A stretch of DNA of 64,000 nt from Phycisphaeraceae bacterium (GTDB taxonomy: Bacteria; Planctomycetota; Phycisphaerae; Phycisphaerales; UBA1924): contig JAHBXH010000001.1 in assembly GCA_019636555.1 (NCBI GenBank), positions 3,568,928 to 3,632,927 on the forward strand, read 5' to 3'. The position numbers and the translations under genes were made by a program. The notes beneath the pieces were generated by a model. It had not been told where the DNA came from, made no database searches, and saw only the letters and a list, made by a program, of their open reading frames with translations. This document shows, piece by piece, positions 34,252-42,744 of this stretch. Each line of letters opens with the position of its first letter. The stretch's first letter is position 1.

Positions 34252-34864
34252 CCTCGCCTCCCTTCGCCCTCCTGTTCCGCGGCCCCGAAGACTCCTCTAT
34301 CTCGTGCGCGAGCCACGCACGCGCGAACCGCCAGTCCCGTGCGGCCGTGGCACGGGAAATCCCCAGAGTTTCCGCCGCCTGCGGTTCGTCGAGCCCGCCG
34401 AAAAACCGCAGTTCCACGAGCCGTGCCTTGCGTTCATCGAGCTCCGCCAGCTTTTCCAGAGACGCGTTCAGAATCTCGACATCGATGCTCCACTCGTCCG
34501 CCGGCTCCACACCGGGCGCGAGCGACTCCCGCAACATCACGCGTCGTGCACCGCCGCCGCGCTTCATCCGCCGACGGGCTCTTGCGTGATCGACCAGAAT
34601 CCGCCTCATCAACGTCGCCGCGAGACCGAAAAAAGCCGCGCGATCGTCTTTGTCAACTTTCTGCTGATCGATCATGCGAAGGTACGCCTCGTGAACGAGC
34701 GCCGTCGGCTGCAGCGAATGCCCGCGCCGCTCATCCACGAGCAATGACCCGGCGAGAGCGCGCAGCTGTTCGTAAAGCATCGGGGTCAGCGCATCCGCGG
34801 CATGACCATCACCCCGCGTGATCCGGGCGAGAAGTGTCGTCGCGATGTCCGCACCTTCCGACAT
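34244..34864 (-). CDS. ECF-type RNA polymerase sigma factor, planctomycete (Sig-70_X6) subfamily
   Basis: The 206-residue protein matches ECF sigma factors of the planctomycete type. Region 2 has ALVHEAYLRMIDQQK and FFGLAATLMRRILVDHARAR. Region 4 has LDERKARLVELRFFGGL, then EPQAAETLGISRATAARDWRFARAWL, a helix-turn-helix. The MLREQLRALA-type start is also typical. The downstream kinase gene overlaps by 8 bp, so kinase and sigma are coupled; in this subfamily regulation usually goes through the neighbouring kinase instead of a membrane anti-sigma factor. Target promoters are unknown. The divergent neighbour is a secreted Gly-rich protein gene 177 bp away. Confidence 0.93.
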   Translation of the reverse strand: MSEGADIATTLLARITRGDGHAADALTPMLYEQLRALAGSLLVDERRGHSLQPTALVHEAYLRMIDQQKVDKDDRAAFFGLAATLMRRILVDHARARRRMKRGGGARRVMLRESLAPGVEPADEWSIDVEILNASLEKLAELDERKARLVELRFFGGLDEPQAAETLGISRATAARDWRFARAWLAHEIEESSGPRNRRAKGGEGD

Positions 34865-35041
34865 GGGCCCACCTCCGGATCAAATACCGCCGGATTGGCT
34901 GAACAGCCCGCGCCCCTGATTAAAGGGCCAAAATCTCAGGATTTCTCGAAGCAACCGTGAAGCGCGCCGCGCGCCCGCAACGCGATGGTGATTGGCACGG
35001 GGAATAAGCCTCACGCTCGCCAAAGAAAAAGGAGACGAAAG

Positions 35042-36904
35042 ATGCTCACTCGCGGACTCTGCTCGGTTTCACCTCTGCTCGCGCTTCTCGCCTTTTCGGG
35101 ACAGGCCCGGGCGCTCACCGTCATGCCGGGCGATGTTGTGGTGCCCGCTCACGGTCTTCTGATTATCTCCGACGACACAAGCTACACCGGCACCCTCACG
35201 ATCGGCGCCGGAGCGCTCGTGATCGTCGGTCCCGATTGGAAAGTCTCGTTCGAATCCGGCGCTGTTGTCAACGTCAACGGCACCGAAGCCGACCCCGTTC
35301 AGTTCATGACTGTGAATGACACCTGGGACGGAATCGATGTGCTCAGCGGTTCGCACGCGACGTTCACACACACCATCATCAGCGACATGCTCAACACGTG
35401 CTTCAACGTATCGAACGCGACACTCAAGTTGATTTCGTGCACCATCCGAGACGACGACGATTTCGTCGTTGCTCCGGGCACGCGTCGCGCGATCCTCGGC
35501 GGCGCCGACGCCGACATCACCGTGACCGCCAGCAACATCGGTCCGATGAAATCGTACAGCGGAGCGAACGCCGGCGGCACCGGAGGCAACGGCGGCAGTG
35601 CTTCCAGTCTCTACGGAATCTACGTCGACGGCGCACAGCGCCTCGATGTCACCAACTCGCTCTTCACAAACCTCAAGGCCGGCACCGGCGGCAACGGCTC
35701 GCAAGGTTCCACCGGCGGCCAAGGCACCACCGGCGACAACGCCACATTCGGAACCGGGGGCACCGGCGGCCAAGGAGGCTTGGGGGGCCCGGGCGGAGAC
35801 GGCGGCAACGGTGGCACGCTTGTCCTCATCGAGATGCGCAACACCGGTGAATCGCTCATCGCGCAAAACCTCTTCGAATCGACCACTTCCGGCCGCGGAG
35901 GTTCAGGAGGCAAAGGTGGCACGGGAGGCAAGGGAGGTACCGGAGGCAAAGGCGGCCAAGGTGTTGTCGGCAATGGAGGTCAGGGCGGCACAGGAGGAAA
36001 GGGAGGTACAGGTGGTCCGGGTGGCGATGGCGGCAACTCGGGCAATCTCTGGTCGGTCCTTGTCACGAATCCCGGCGCGAGTCCGCGGGTTGTCAACAAC
36101 ACTTTTTCGAATCTCGTCGCGGCCGCCGGTGGTGCAGCAGGTGCGGCCGGCTCGGGTGGCGCGGGGGGAAATGGCGGGCCTGGAGGAAACCCGGGAATCG
36201 GCGGGAGCACCGGGCCGACGGGCTCGACCGGATCGACCGGGAGCGGCGGATCGTCCGGATCGGGTGGGAACACCGGGAAGGCGACGGGGCCGCGCACGAC
36301 GGGACAGGACATTTCGGGATTTTCGGCGATGGCCAACAACAACATTCTCTACTTCTCGGGACCGGGGGCACGCATCGGATTTGAATCGACGGATCTCGGC
36401 ATCATCGACATCATGGCGAACACCGTTTTCCAGGCGACGCAGGTCTCGATGGGCCCTGTGATCGGAGGTCTGACGATCGTGACTGCGGATCCGATGTTTG
36501 TGGATCCGGGCGCGGGGGACTACCGGTTGCTCGCGGGTTCGCCGAGCGTTGATGCGGGAGAGAATGCCGCGGTTCCGAGCGGCATGACGACGGACTGGAA
36601 CGGGATGCCGCGGTTTGTGGACGATCCGGACACCGTCGATACCGGATTCGGAACGGCGCCGATTGTGGATCACGGCGCGTTCGAGCGGCAGTCGGAAGTT
36701 GCACCGTGTCCGGGCGATCTGAACAACGACGGCTTTGTGGACGATTCTGACTTCACGATGTTCGTCGTTGCGTACAACATTCTCGATTGCAACGACGCAT
36801 CGATGCCCGCGGGATGCCCGGCGGATCTGAACGGCGACGACTTCGTCGACGACAGCGACTTCCAGATTTTCGTCGTCGCGTACAACGAACTGCTCTGTCC
36901 GTGA
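35042..36904 (+). CDS. Secreted Gly-rich repeat protein with C-terminal GC-type dockerin
   Basis: ATG 35042 with AGGAGA in front starts a signal peptide (LLALLAFSGQARA). The N-terminal 180 residues look like a right-handed beta-helix (repeated GTLTIGAGALVIVG, SGSHATFTHTIIS). From about residue 175 to 430 come two or three blocks of GGxGG and GGKGGTGG repeats interrupted by beta-helix strands (LDVTNSLFTNLK; SPRVVNNTFSNL), giving a PGRS- or collagen-like composition. The C-terminus has a pair of Cys-bounded EF-hand modules, CPGDLNNDGFVDDSDF and CPADLNGDDFVDDSDF, the planctomycete GC-type dockerin thought to tether proteins at the surface. A rho-independent terminator follows. Enzyme activity is not evident. 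Confidence 0.8.
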   Translation: MLTRGLCSVSPLLALLAFSGQARALTVMPGDVVVPAHGLLIISDDTSYTGTLTIGAGALVIVGPDWKVSFESGAVVNVNGTEADPVQFMTVNDTWDGIDVLSGSHATFTHTIISDMLNTCFNVSNATLKLISCTIRDDDDFVVAPGTRRAILGGADADITVTASNIGPMKSYSGANAGGTGGNGGSASSLYGIYVDGAQRLDVTNSLFTNLKAGTGGNGSQGSTGGQGTTGDNATFGTGGTGGQGGLGGPGGDGGNGGTLVLIEMRNTGESLIAQNLFESTTSGRGGSGGKGGTGGKGGTGGKGGQGVVGNGGQGGTGGKGGTGGPGGDGGNSGNLWSVLVTNPGASPRVVNNTFSNLVAAAGGAAGAAGSGGAGGNGGPGGNPGIGGSTGPTGSTGSTGSGGSSGSGGNTGKATGPRTTGQDISGFSAMANNNILYFSGPGARIGFESTDLGIIDIMANTVFQATQVSMGPVIGGLTIVTADPMFVDPGAGDYRLLAGSPSVDAGENAAVPSGMTTDWNGMPRFVDDPDTVDTGFGTAPIVDHGAFERQSEVAPCPGDLNNDGFVDDSDFTMFVVAYNILDCNDASMPAGCPADLNGDDFVDDSDFQIFVVAYNELLCP

Positions 36905-36932
36905 GATGAGTCACGAGAGAGAGTGTGAGCGA

Positions 36933-36960
36933 GGGCGAGCCAGAGGGGCTCGCCCTTTTT
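36933..36960 (+). terminator. Rho-independent terminator after the Gly-rich dockerin gene
   Basis: A 9-bp perfect stem GGGCGAGCC/GGCTCGCCC with a 5-base loop is followed directly by TTTTT, 29 bp after the stop at 36904. It lies between convergent genes and has the T run only on the plus strand. Confidence 0.88.
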
Positions 36961-36966
36961 CTGCGC

Positions 36967-38943
36967 CTACTCCGGCGATTGGCTCTCGCGCGATGCGCCG
37001 AAGACCCACTCCGGCGGGATCAACCTTCCGAGCGATTCGCGGTCGGCGTCGCTGACGTAGGACCAAGCGACTTGATATGAAGCATTCGTCCATCCGAAGC
37101 CGCCGTCTGGAACGAGTTTGAATCGAGAACCGACGTTTCCGTACTCGGCCGATGCTTCGATGCTGCGGGCGACGACGTCGTATTTCTCGACGATCGCGCC
37201 GTTGGAGCGTGCCGCGTTCATCGCGATCATGTAGATCCAGCGGTAGGCGATGCGGCGCGCGTCCTCCTCGAGGCCGCACCGCACGAGCGCACGCCAGGCG
37301 ATCATCTGGTGCGGCGCCCAGCCGAAGGGGTAATCCCACTGGCGGGGCGGGCGGCCCGCGCCGAGTCGACCTCGGGATTCCTCGGTGCCGGCGACGATAC
37401 CGCCGGGCTCTTCGAGAAGCGCGAGTGCCGCGCGAGCGAGGCGCTGCCCTTCTTCGCGGTTCATCATCCCCGCCCAGAGCGGATAGAACGTGGTGGCGCT
37501 CACATCGTCGAGCCGCTTGGCGTGCACGAAGTCGTAGTCAAAGAAGAGGGCCCGCTGTTCATCCCACATCAGCTTCATCATGAGCTCGCGGCGGGTTTGC
37601 GCTCGCTTCTTCCACAACTGGTCCGGGCTGAAGTCGCCGGAGGCGAGCGTGATGCTCCCCCCGAATTCCTGTTCGATGATGCTCGCGAGATCGGACTCGT
37701 ATTTGTAGAGCAGCGCGTTGAGCGCGACGGTGTTGAGATCGGCGGCGCGACCGATGAGCCGGTAGCACGTGTCGTGGCCGGACTCGCGCATCGCGCGATC
37801 GTGCTTCAGCGATTCATCGAGTTCGGGGGAAGAAAGCATTCCAGCGATGTAGCGCTTCTCGAATTCCGCTTCGGTGAGCCCCTTGGCGGCGGCGAGCGGA
37901 CGGATGATCGGTGCGAAGTGCCCCGGTTCGACTTCGGGAGGTACCCCGAGCCCGGAGCCGAAATAGCGGCTGAGGCCTGTCGGCGTGAGGTGCGGTTCGG
38001 CGGTCCAGACGGTTTCGTACTCGCGGATAGCGGCTCGCACCGCTCGCTCCAGCCACGAACGGCTCTCTCCCGTTCGCGGCAGTTTCTCATACACCGCGAG
38101 CGCCATCGAGGTCAGGAACGGGGGCTGCGACCGGGTGAGGTAGTACGTTCGGTTGGCGTTGAGAATCTTTCCGTAGTGCTCGATCTGGTAGACGAAGTTG
38201 TCCACCATGGATCGCGCAAGATCGGTGCGTCCGTCGGCGAGCAGGCCGAGCGCGATGAAATAGCTGTCCCAGCCGTACATCTCGTTGAAACGCCCGCCGG
38301 GAACGACGAACGGCTCGCCCGAAAGAGCGCCGGAATCGTCTCCGACGAGCGCGAGCGCGAGAATCCCCGGCGCACTGTTGAGCGATCTCGCGAACTCGGG
38401 CGTGACGGTTTCGGGCAGACGGATTGCCTCGACGTGCAGGCTCGGGTTTTCGCTTGCGATGGTCGAGTAGTACTTCCATGCTTCGGCGTCACCGAACGGA
38501 ACGTAGACGCGCGCGGGCGCGCCGGCGAGCTTCGGGTCATCGACGATGCGAGACAGACCCTTCGCATCGACGGTGCGGGTGAGCCAGTTCCAGTAGTACT
38601 CACGGATCATGAAGGAAACGTGCTGCGCCGGGTTGAGGAATATCTCGGCGGAGGTGACCTGGATCTGCCGCTTTCCTTCCCTGCGCGCGGCCCCGAGTTG
38701 CTGGAGCAGATTGCCGAGCCGGTATGTCCCTTCCACAAGGAACGGCTTCTTACCGTGCGAATTCAGGAAAAAGAGCCGGCTGCCCTGATCGGCGGTGGTG
38801 ATGAGGCTGTCGTGATTGGTGTCCTGCTGCGCGAGCAGCGCCTCGATCGTTTCATCCACCGGTTCGAGCGGCGGCGGGTCCGCGGCGGACGGGAATGCAA
38901 GAGAGATGATTGCGAGAGCCGCTGAAAGTGAATTCCGCATCAT
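36967..38943 (-). CDS. treA: Periplasmic trehalase, GH37
   Basis: The enzyme hydrolyses trehalose to two glucose. The 658-residue protein has a signal peptide and both GH37 signatures: PGGRFNEMYGWDSYF (about 236-250) and QWDYPFGWAP near the C-terminus. Further family segments are RESGHDTCYRLIGRAADLNTV and a FGWTNASYQ ending with the region of the catalytic base. A DTNHDSLITTADQG loop near the N-terminus looks like a calcium-binding EF-hand loop and is unusual for trehalase. ATG 38943 follows GGAG at proper spacing. It is convergent with the Gly-rich protein gene. With the neighbouring GH63 and glucose dehydrogenase genes it could feed a periplasmic glucose pathway. Confidence 0.92.
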   Translation of the reverse strand: MMRNSLSAALAIISLAFPSAADPPPLEPVDETIEALLAQQDTNHDSLITTADQGSRLFFLNSHGKKPFLVEGTYRLGNLLQQLGAARREGKRQIQVTSAEIFLNPAQHVSFMIREYYWNWLTRTVDAKGLSRIVDDPKLAGAPARVYVPFGDAEAWKYYSTIASENPSLHVEAIRLPETVTPEFARSLNSAPGILALALVGDDSGALSGEPFVVPGGRFNEMYGWDSYFIALGLLADGRTDLARSMVDNFVYQIEHYGKILNANRTYYLTRSQPPFLTSMALAVYEKLPRTGESRSWLERAVRAAIREYETVWTAEPHLTPTGLSRYFGSGLGVPPEVEPGHFAPIIRPLAAAKGLTEAEFEKRYIAGMLSSPELDESLKHDRAMRESGHDTCYRLIGRAADLNTVALNALLYKYESDLASIIEQEFGGSITLASGDFSPDQLWKKRAQTRRELMMKLMWDEQRALFFDYDFVHAKRLDDVSATTFYPLWAGMMNREEGQRLARAALALLEEPGGIVAGTEESRGRLGAGRPPRQWDYPFGWAPHQMIAWRALVRCGLEEDARRIAYRWIYMIAMNAARSNGAIVEKYDVVARSIEASAEYGNVGSRFKLVPDGGFGWTNASYQVAWSYVSDADRESLGRLIPPEWVFGASRESQSPE

Positions 38944-39205
38944 GGAGTCTCCACCCGATGGGATGAACGCGGAGTGCGCGAGCGCGTCATTCTAGAGAAC
39001 GGATGTTTGGGCTTTGGCATTATCTTCTTTGCGCGCCCATCGATGCAATTCCGGAATTGCACTTTCGGGAGCGCATGAGGGCGGTAGTATTCGGTCAGAA
39101 GAAAAACATAAATCATGAGAGCGTCTTCATGAGCGGGCCGGTGGCGCCCGCCGGGTTGGGCTTGGAACAATCGGGAACGGACGCGGCGAGATTGCCGGAG
39201 GAACC

Positions 39206-40357
39206 ATGGACTGGAAGAACTTGGACTGGAACAAGTTGATTCTCGATCGGCCGCTCTGGATTTGGCTCGCGGCGGCGGCCACGTTCGTGCTTGTGCTTTT
39301 CGGTATTCCGATCATCCGGAAGTTGTTCACCGGTCGGAGAGGCCCGATCGCAGCGGATGACTGGTCGGTCCGCGCGGTAATGCGCCGCATGGGAAGCAAG
39401 TGGCTGGCGATCACCACGTGGGTCTTGGCGGTCGCCGCGGCCCTTTTGGTGTTTGATCCGCGCATCGCGCTCCCGGCCAAGGCCGTCGTGGTCGTAATGC
39501 TGGCGATCCAGCTCGCGCGGTTCGTGCCGGTGTTCGTCGACTGGGGACTGGCCTGGATCTCGCGGGACAAAGGGGACGGCGCTTCGACACACTCGGCGGC
39601 CGCAACGATCGTCAGCCTGCGCTGGGCGGTTCTGGCGATCGTGTACGCGCTGGTGCTGCTGCTGGCCTTGCAGAACTTGGGGATCGATATCACGGCGCTC
39701 ATCGCGGGGCTGGGAATCGGCGGCATCGCGGTCGCGCTGGCGGCTCAGAACATCCTGGGCGACTTGTTTGCGTCGCTTTCGATTGCGCTCGACAAACCGT
39801 TTGTCGTGGGCGACTTCATCATTTCCGGAAGCGAGATGGGAACGATCGAGCACATCGGCCTGAAGACTACGCGAGTTCGGAGTCTTTCGGGCGAGCAGCT
39901 GGTCTTCGCGAACTCGGACCTTCTAAAGAGCCGGATACGGAACTACAAGCGGATGGCCGAGCGTCGCGTCGTGTTCAACTTTGGCGTGGTCTATGCAACG
40001 GCGGCGGATCAACTCGAGCAGATTCCCAAGATGGTGCGGAAGATCATCGAGGGAAACGAGAAGCTGCGGTTTGATCGGTGCCATTTCGCCAAATTCGGGG
40101 GGTCGTCGCTCGACTTCGAGGCGGTGTACTACATCAAGTCACCGGACTACAACGCACACATGGATGCGCTGCAGTCGATCAATCTGGCGATCGCTCGTCA
40201 GTTCCGCGATGCCGGGATCGACTTCGCCTTTCCGTCGCAGACGATCTACTTTGCCGATGAACCGGAGAGTGAATCGCGAGAGGCGGCGGCGCGCCGCGTT
40301 ACGGGCGAACCGAAGAGCCGGCACGCCGAGGCTCATGCATCGCGAGGGCACTCGTGA
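39206..40357 (+). CDS. Small-conductance mechanosensitive channel, MscS family
   Basis: The 383-residue membrane protein has four or five spans. The pore-lining helix is DITALIAGLGIGGIAVALAAQN, which has the Gly/Ala packing pattern of MscS TM3. It is followed by the beta domain PFVVGDFIISG...G.IEHIGLKTTRVRSLSGEQLVFANSDLL, the standard MscS signature. The C-terminal domain ends with a hydrophilic tail. The likely role is release of solutes on hypo-osmotic shock. Its stop overlaps the start of the ClC gene (GTGA), so channel and chloride transporter are translationally coupled. The 262-bp stretch upstream contains no other gene. Confidence 0.93.
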   Translation: MDWKNLDWNKLILDRPLWIWLAAAATFVLVLFGIPIIRKLFTGRRGPIAADDWSVRAVMRRMGSKWLAITTWVLAVAAALLVFDPRIALPAKAVVVVMLAIQLARFVPVFVDWGLAWISRDKGDGASTHSAAATIVSLRWAVLAIVYALVLLLALQNLGIDITALIAGLGIGGIAVALAAQNILGDLFASLSIALDKPFVVGDFIISGSEMGTIEHIGLKTTRVRSLSGEQLVFANSDLLKSRIRNYKRMAERRVVFNFGVVYATAADQLEQIPKMVRKIIEGNEKLRFDRCHFAKFGGSSLDFEAVYYIKSPDYNAHMDALQSINLAIARQFRDAGIDFAFPSQTIYFADEPESESREAAARRVTGEPKSRHAEAHASRGHS

Positions 40358-41997
40358 CGGAGGATGGAAGTACCAATTCCGGTGAGCACAAGTCCCCGGC
40401 CGCGTCCGCTGCAGCAAATTCCTCACCGGTTTCGAATGTCGAGACTCGGCTTCAGGATTCGAAGAACCGGCACCTGTTGCGGGCGGCGATCGTCGGGATT
40501 CTGGCAGGACTACTCGCTGTCGCGTTCAAGTGGGTGCTCGTTGAAGCGGAGCGATCGCGCGGGAATTTTCTCGAGTGGCTGCATGGCATGCCTCGGGCGG
40601 AGTTCTGGGGGTGGGCGGTGCTGCCGATCGTCGGGCTGTGCGCCGGCAGTTTGATCGGATGGGTCGTGCTGCGGTTCGCTCCGGACGCGGCGGGGAGCGG
40701 CATTCCTCACTTGAAGGGCGTGTTGCTCCACGTCCGCACGATGCGATGGAAGAGGCTCCTGCCGATCAAGTTCTTGGGCGGAATTCTCGGCATCGGCGTC
40801 GGGCTTTCGATGGGACGCGAGGGCCCGACCGTGCAGATGGGCGCGGCGATCGGCCAGGCGGTCGCGGGGCTGCTGCGCATACCTTCGCGGTCGGTGCCTC
40901 AGCTACTGACATGCGGCGCCGGGGCGGGGATTGCCGCGGCGTTCAACGCGCCGCTCGCGGGGTTCCTGTTTGTTATCGAGGAGATGCACCGCGAGCTGTC
41001 GGCGCGAACGTTCGCGGGTGCGCTGGTCGCGGCGCTGACGGCCGACATCGTTGCTCGCGCGCTCGGCGGTGATTTGCCCTCATTCGGTGCGACGGGATAC
41101 TCGGCGATTCCGCTTTCTGCGTTGCCCGCCGCGGCGTTTGTGGGAGTCGCGGGAGGCTTGCTCGGCGTCTTGTTCAATCGCGTGCTGCTGAAGTCGTGCG
41201 CATCGGCTCGGAAGATCCGCGCTGTGCCGTCGTGGATGCTGCCCGGGATCGCGGCGGCGATCTGCGGATTTGCGGCGTGGTGGCTCCCTGAGGCGGTTGG
41301 CGGCGGGCACTCGATCGCAGAAAAACTACTCGGCGGGCATCTGGGATGGGGGCTGGGGATGCTCTTCGTCCTGCTGCTCGTAAAGTTTGTTCTGACGATT
41401 CTGTCCTACTCGTCGGGAGCGCCAGGCGGCATTTTCGCGCCGATTCTTCTGCTCGGCGCGATCTCGGGCGCGATGATCGGCGAGGAGATCGCACGATTCT
41501 TCCCAGCGCTCGAACCGCACATCACCGCGTTTGCCGTGCTGGGGATGGCGGCGTTCTTCACCGGCTCGATTCGGGCGCCGCTGACGGGAATCGTCCTGAT
41601 CGTCGAGATGACGGGGAATTACCAGCAACTTCTGGCGCTCGGCGTCACGTGCCTGATCAGCGACCTGGTCGCGGGCGCACTGAAGGACGTGCCGATCTAT
41701 GAGGCGCTGCTCGAGGCGGATGTGGATCGGATGACGGCGGAGCACGGAGCGCTGACGATCACCAAACCGCACACGGTTTATCTCGGGATCCAGCACGGCT
41801 CGAGCCTGGCGGGCAGGACGATCCGCGAATCGGGCTTGCCGGCAGGCTGCCTCGTGATCGGCATCGAGCGCGCGGGCCAGGAGGTGCTGCCGGAAGCGCG
41901 CTTTGTGATGCTGCCGGGCGATCACCTGATGGTGATGGTGCCCGCAGGCGAGATGGAAATGACCACGCAAGTTGTGCGAATGGCGACCGGGATTTAG
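40354..41997 (+). CDS. ClC-family chloride channel/antiporter with TrkA-C domain
   Basis: The 547-residue protein has the ClC selectivity-filter motifs: GSGIPHLKG, GREGPTVQMG with the gating Glu, and GAPGGIFAPILLLGA. An inner Glu in FVIEEMHRE, matching Glu203 of the E. coli exchanger, suggests Cl-/H+ antiport over a passive channel. Residues about 460-540 are a TrkA-C (RCK-C) domain: GSSLAGRTIRESGLPAGCLVIG, then MLPGDHLMVMVP. Start is GTG 40354, overlapping the MscS stop by 4 bp. It ends 14 bp before the convergent coaB. A function in chloride and pH balance under osmotic or acid stress is inferred. Confidence 0.93.
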   Translation: MTEDGSTNSGEHKSPAASAAANSSPVSNVETRLQDSKNRHLLRAAIVGILAGLLAVAFKWVLVEAERSRGNFLEWLHGMPRAEFWGWAVLPIVGLCAGSLIGWVVLRFAPDAAGSGIPHLKGVLLHVRTMRWKRLLPIKFLGGILGIGVGLSMGREGPTVQMGAAIGQAVAGLLRIPSRSVPQLLTCGAGAGIAAAFNAPLAGFLFVIEEMHRELSARTFAGALVAALTADIVARALGGDLPSFGATGYSAIPLSALPAAAFVGVAGGLLGVLFNRVLLKSCASARKIRAVPSWMLPGIAAAICGFAAWWLPEAVGGGHSIAEKLLGGHLGWGLGMLFVLLLVKFVLTILSYSSGAPGGIFAPILLLGAISGAMIGEEIARFFPALEPHITAFAVLGMAAFFTGSIRAPLTGIVLIVEMTGNYQQLLALGVTCLISDLVAGALKDVPIYEALLEADVDRMTAEHGALTITKPHTVYLGIQHGSSLAGRTIRESGLPAGCLVIGIERAGQEVLPEARFVMLPGDHLMVMVPAGEMEMTTQVVRMATGI

Positions 41998-42011
41998 GAC
42001 TTGGAGGAAGC

Positions 42012-42710
42012 TCAGTTTGCCGCGGGTGCGAAGGCAGTGGATTCGGACGTTTTCTTGCCTGCGCTCTGAAAAGCCGGCAGCACATCGAAGAACCACGACG
42101 CGAACGCTTTCTTGCTCATAAGGCCGGGCGTGTCAATGCGGCTTCCGTCTTTGAAGACGAGCATGGCCTCGACGGAATCTGAATCCATGGTCTCGAGCGG
42201 ATTTGCGACGACGACATCAACTCTTTTCTTCGTGAGCTTGCGCTGCGCGGAAGCAAGCAACTCTTCGCGCGGCTCGAGCGCGAAGCCTACAAAAAGCTGA
42301 CCCGCACGCCGGGTTGCGGCGACCTCCGCGAGCAGATCGGGCGTGGGCTCGAGTTCGAGCGTGAGCGGCTGATTTGTGCGGCGGAATTTTCCGCCGGACA
42401 TCAGGGGATTGGGCTTGGGCCGATAGTCAGCGACTGCCGCGGCCATGATGAGGGTGTCCGCGTGCGGGGCGTGCAAACGCAAAAGCGATTGGAGATCGGC
42501 GCAGGAACGGAAACGGATAACTGTGACGGCGGGGTCCGCAGGTTGTGCCGCACCGGGACCAAGAAGCAATACGACTTCGTCGCCTCGCCCTGCGGCGGCG
42601 TCTGCCAGCACGGCACCCATGCGACCGGACGAGCGATTGCCGATGAAGCGCACGGCGTCGATGGGCTCGTGTGTGGGACCGGATGTGATGAGAATTCGGG
42701 AAATGGGCAT
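42012..42710 (-). CDS. coaB: Stand-alone phosphopantothenate-cysteine ligase (CoaB domain)
   Basis: CoaB joins 4'-phosphopantothenate and cysteine in coenzyme A synthesis. The 232-residue protein shows ILITSGPTHEPIDAVRFIGNRSSG, the DTLIMAAAVADYRPK strand, the LELEPTPDLL motif and VGFALE, all from the CoaB half of Dfp. The CoaC (decarboxylase) half normally fused in front is missing, so CoaC must be encoded elsewhere. ATG 42710 is preceded by GAGGAG. It lies 34 bp after the GH63 gene on the same strand, possibly as the last gene of the long minus-strand run. Confidence 0.9.
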   Translation of the reverse strand: MPISRILITSGPTHEPIDAVRFIGNRSSGRMGAVLADAAAGRGDEVVLLLGPGAAQPADPAVTVIRFRSCADLQSLLRLHAPHADTLIMAAAVADYRPKPNPLMSGGKFRRTNQPLTLELEPTPDLLAEVAATRRAGQLFVGFALEPREELLASAQRKLTKKRVDVVVANPLETMDSDSVEAMLVFKDGSRIDTPGLMSKKAFASWFFDVLPAFQSAGKKTSESTAFAPAAN

Positions 42711-42744
42711 CGCGACTCCTCACGGCGAGCGCAAAGGAACGATG

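Noticed and set aside
31927..34821. 964-codon plus-strand open frame opposite the kinase and sigma genes
   Set aside because: It is an Arg/Pro-rich shadow frame antisense to clear kinase and sigma-factor motifs.
35560..36300. Mycobacterial PE-PGRS protein
   Set aside because: The Gly blocks look similar, but there is no PE domain; the signal peptide, beta-helix strands and dockerin are of planctomycete type.
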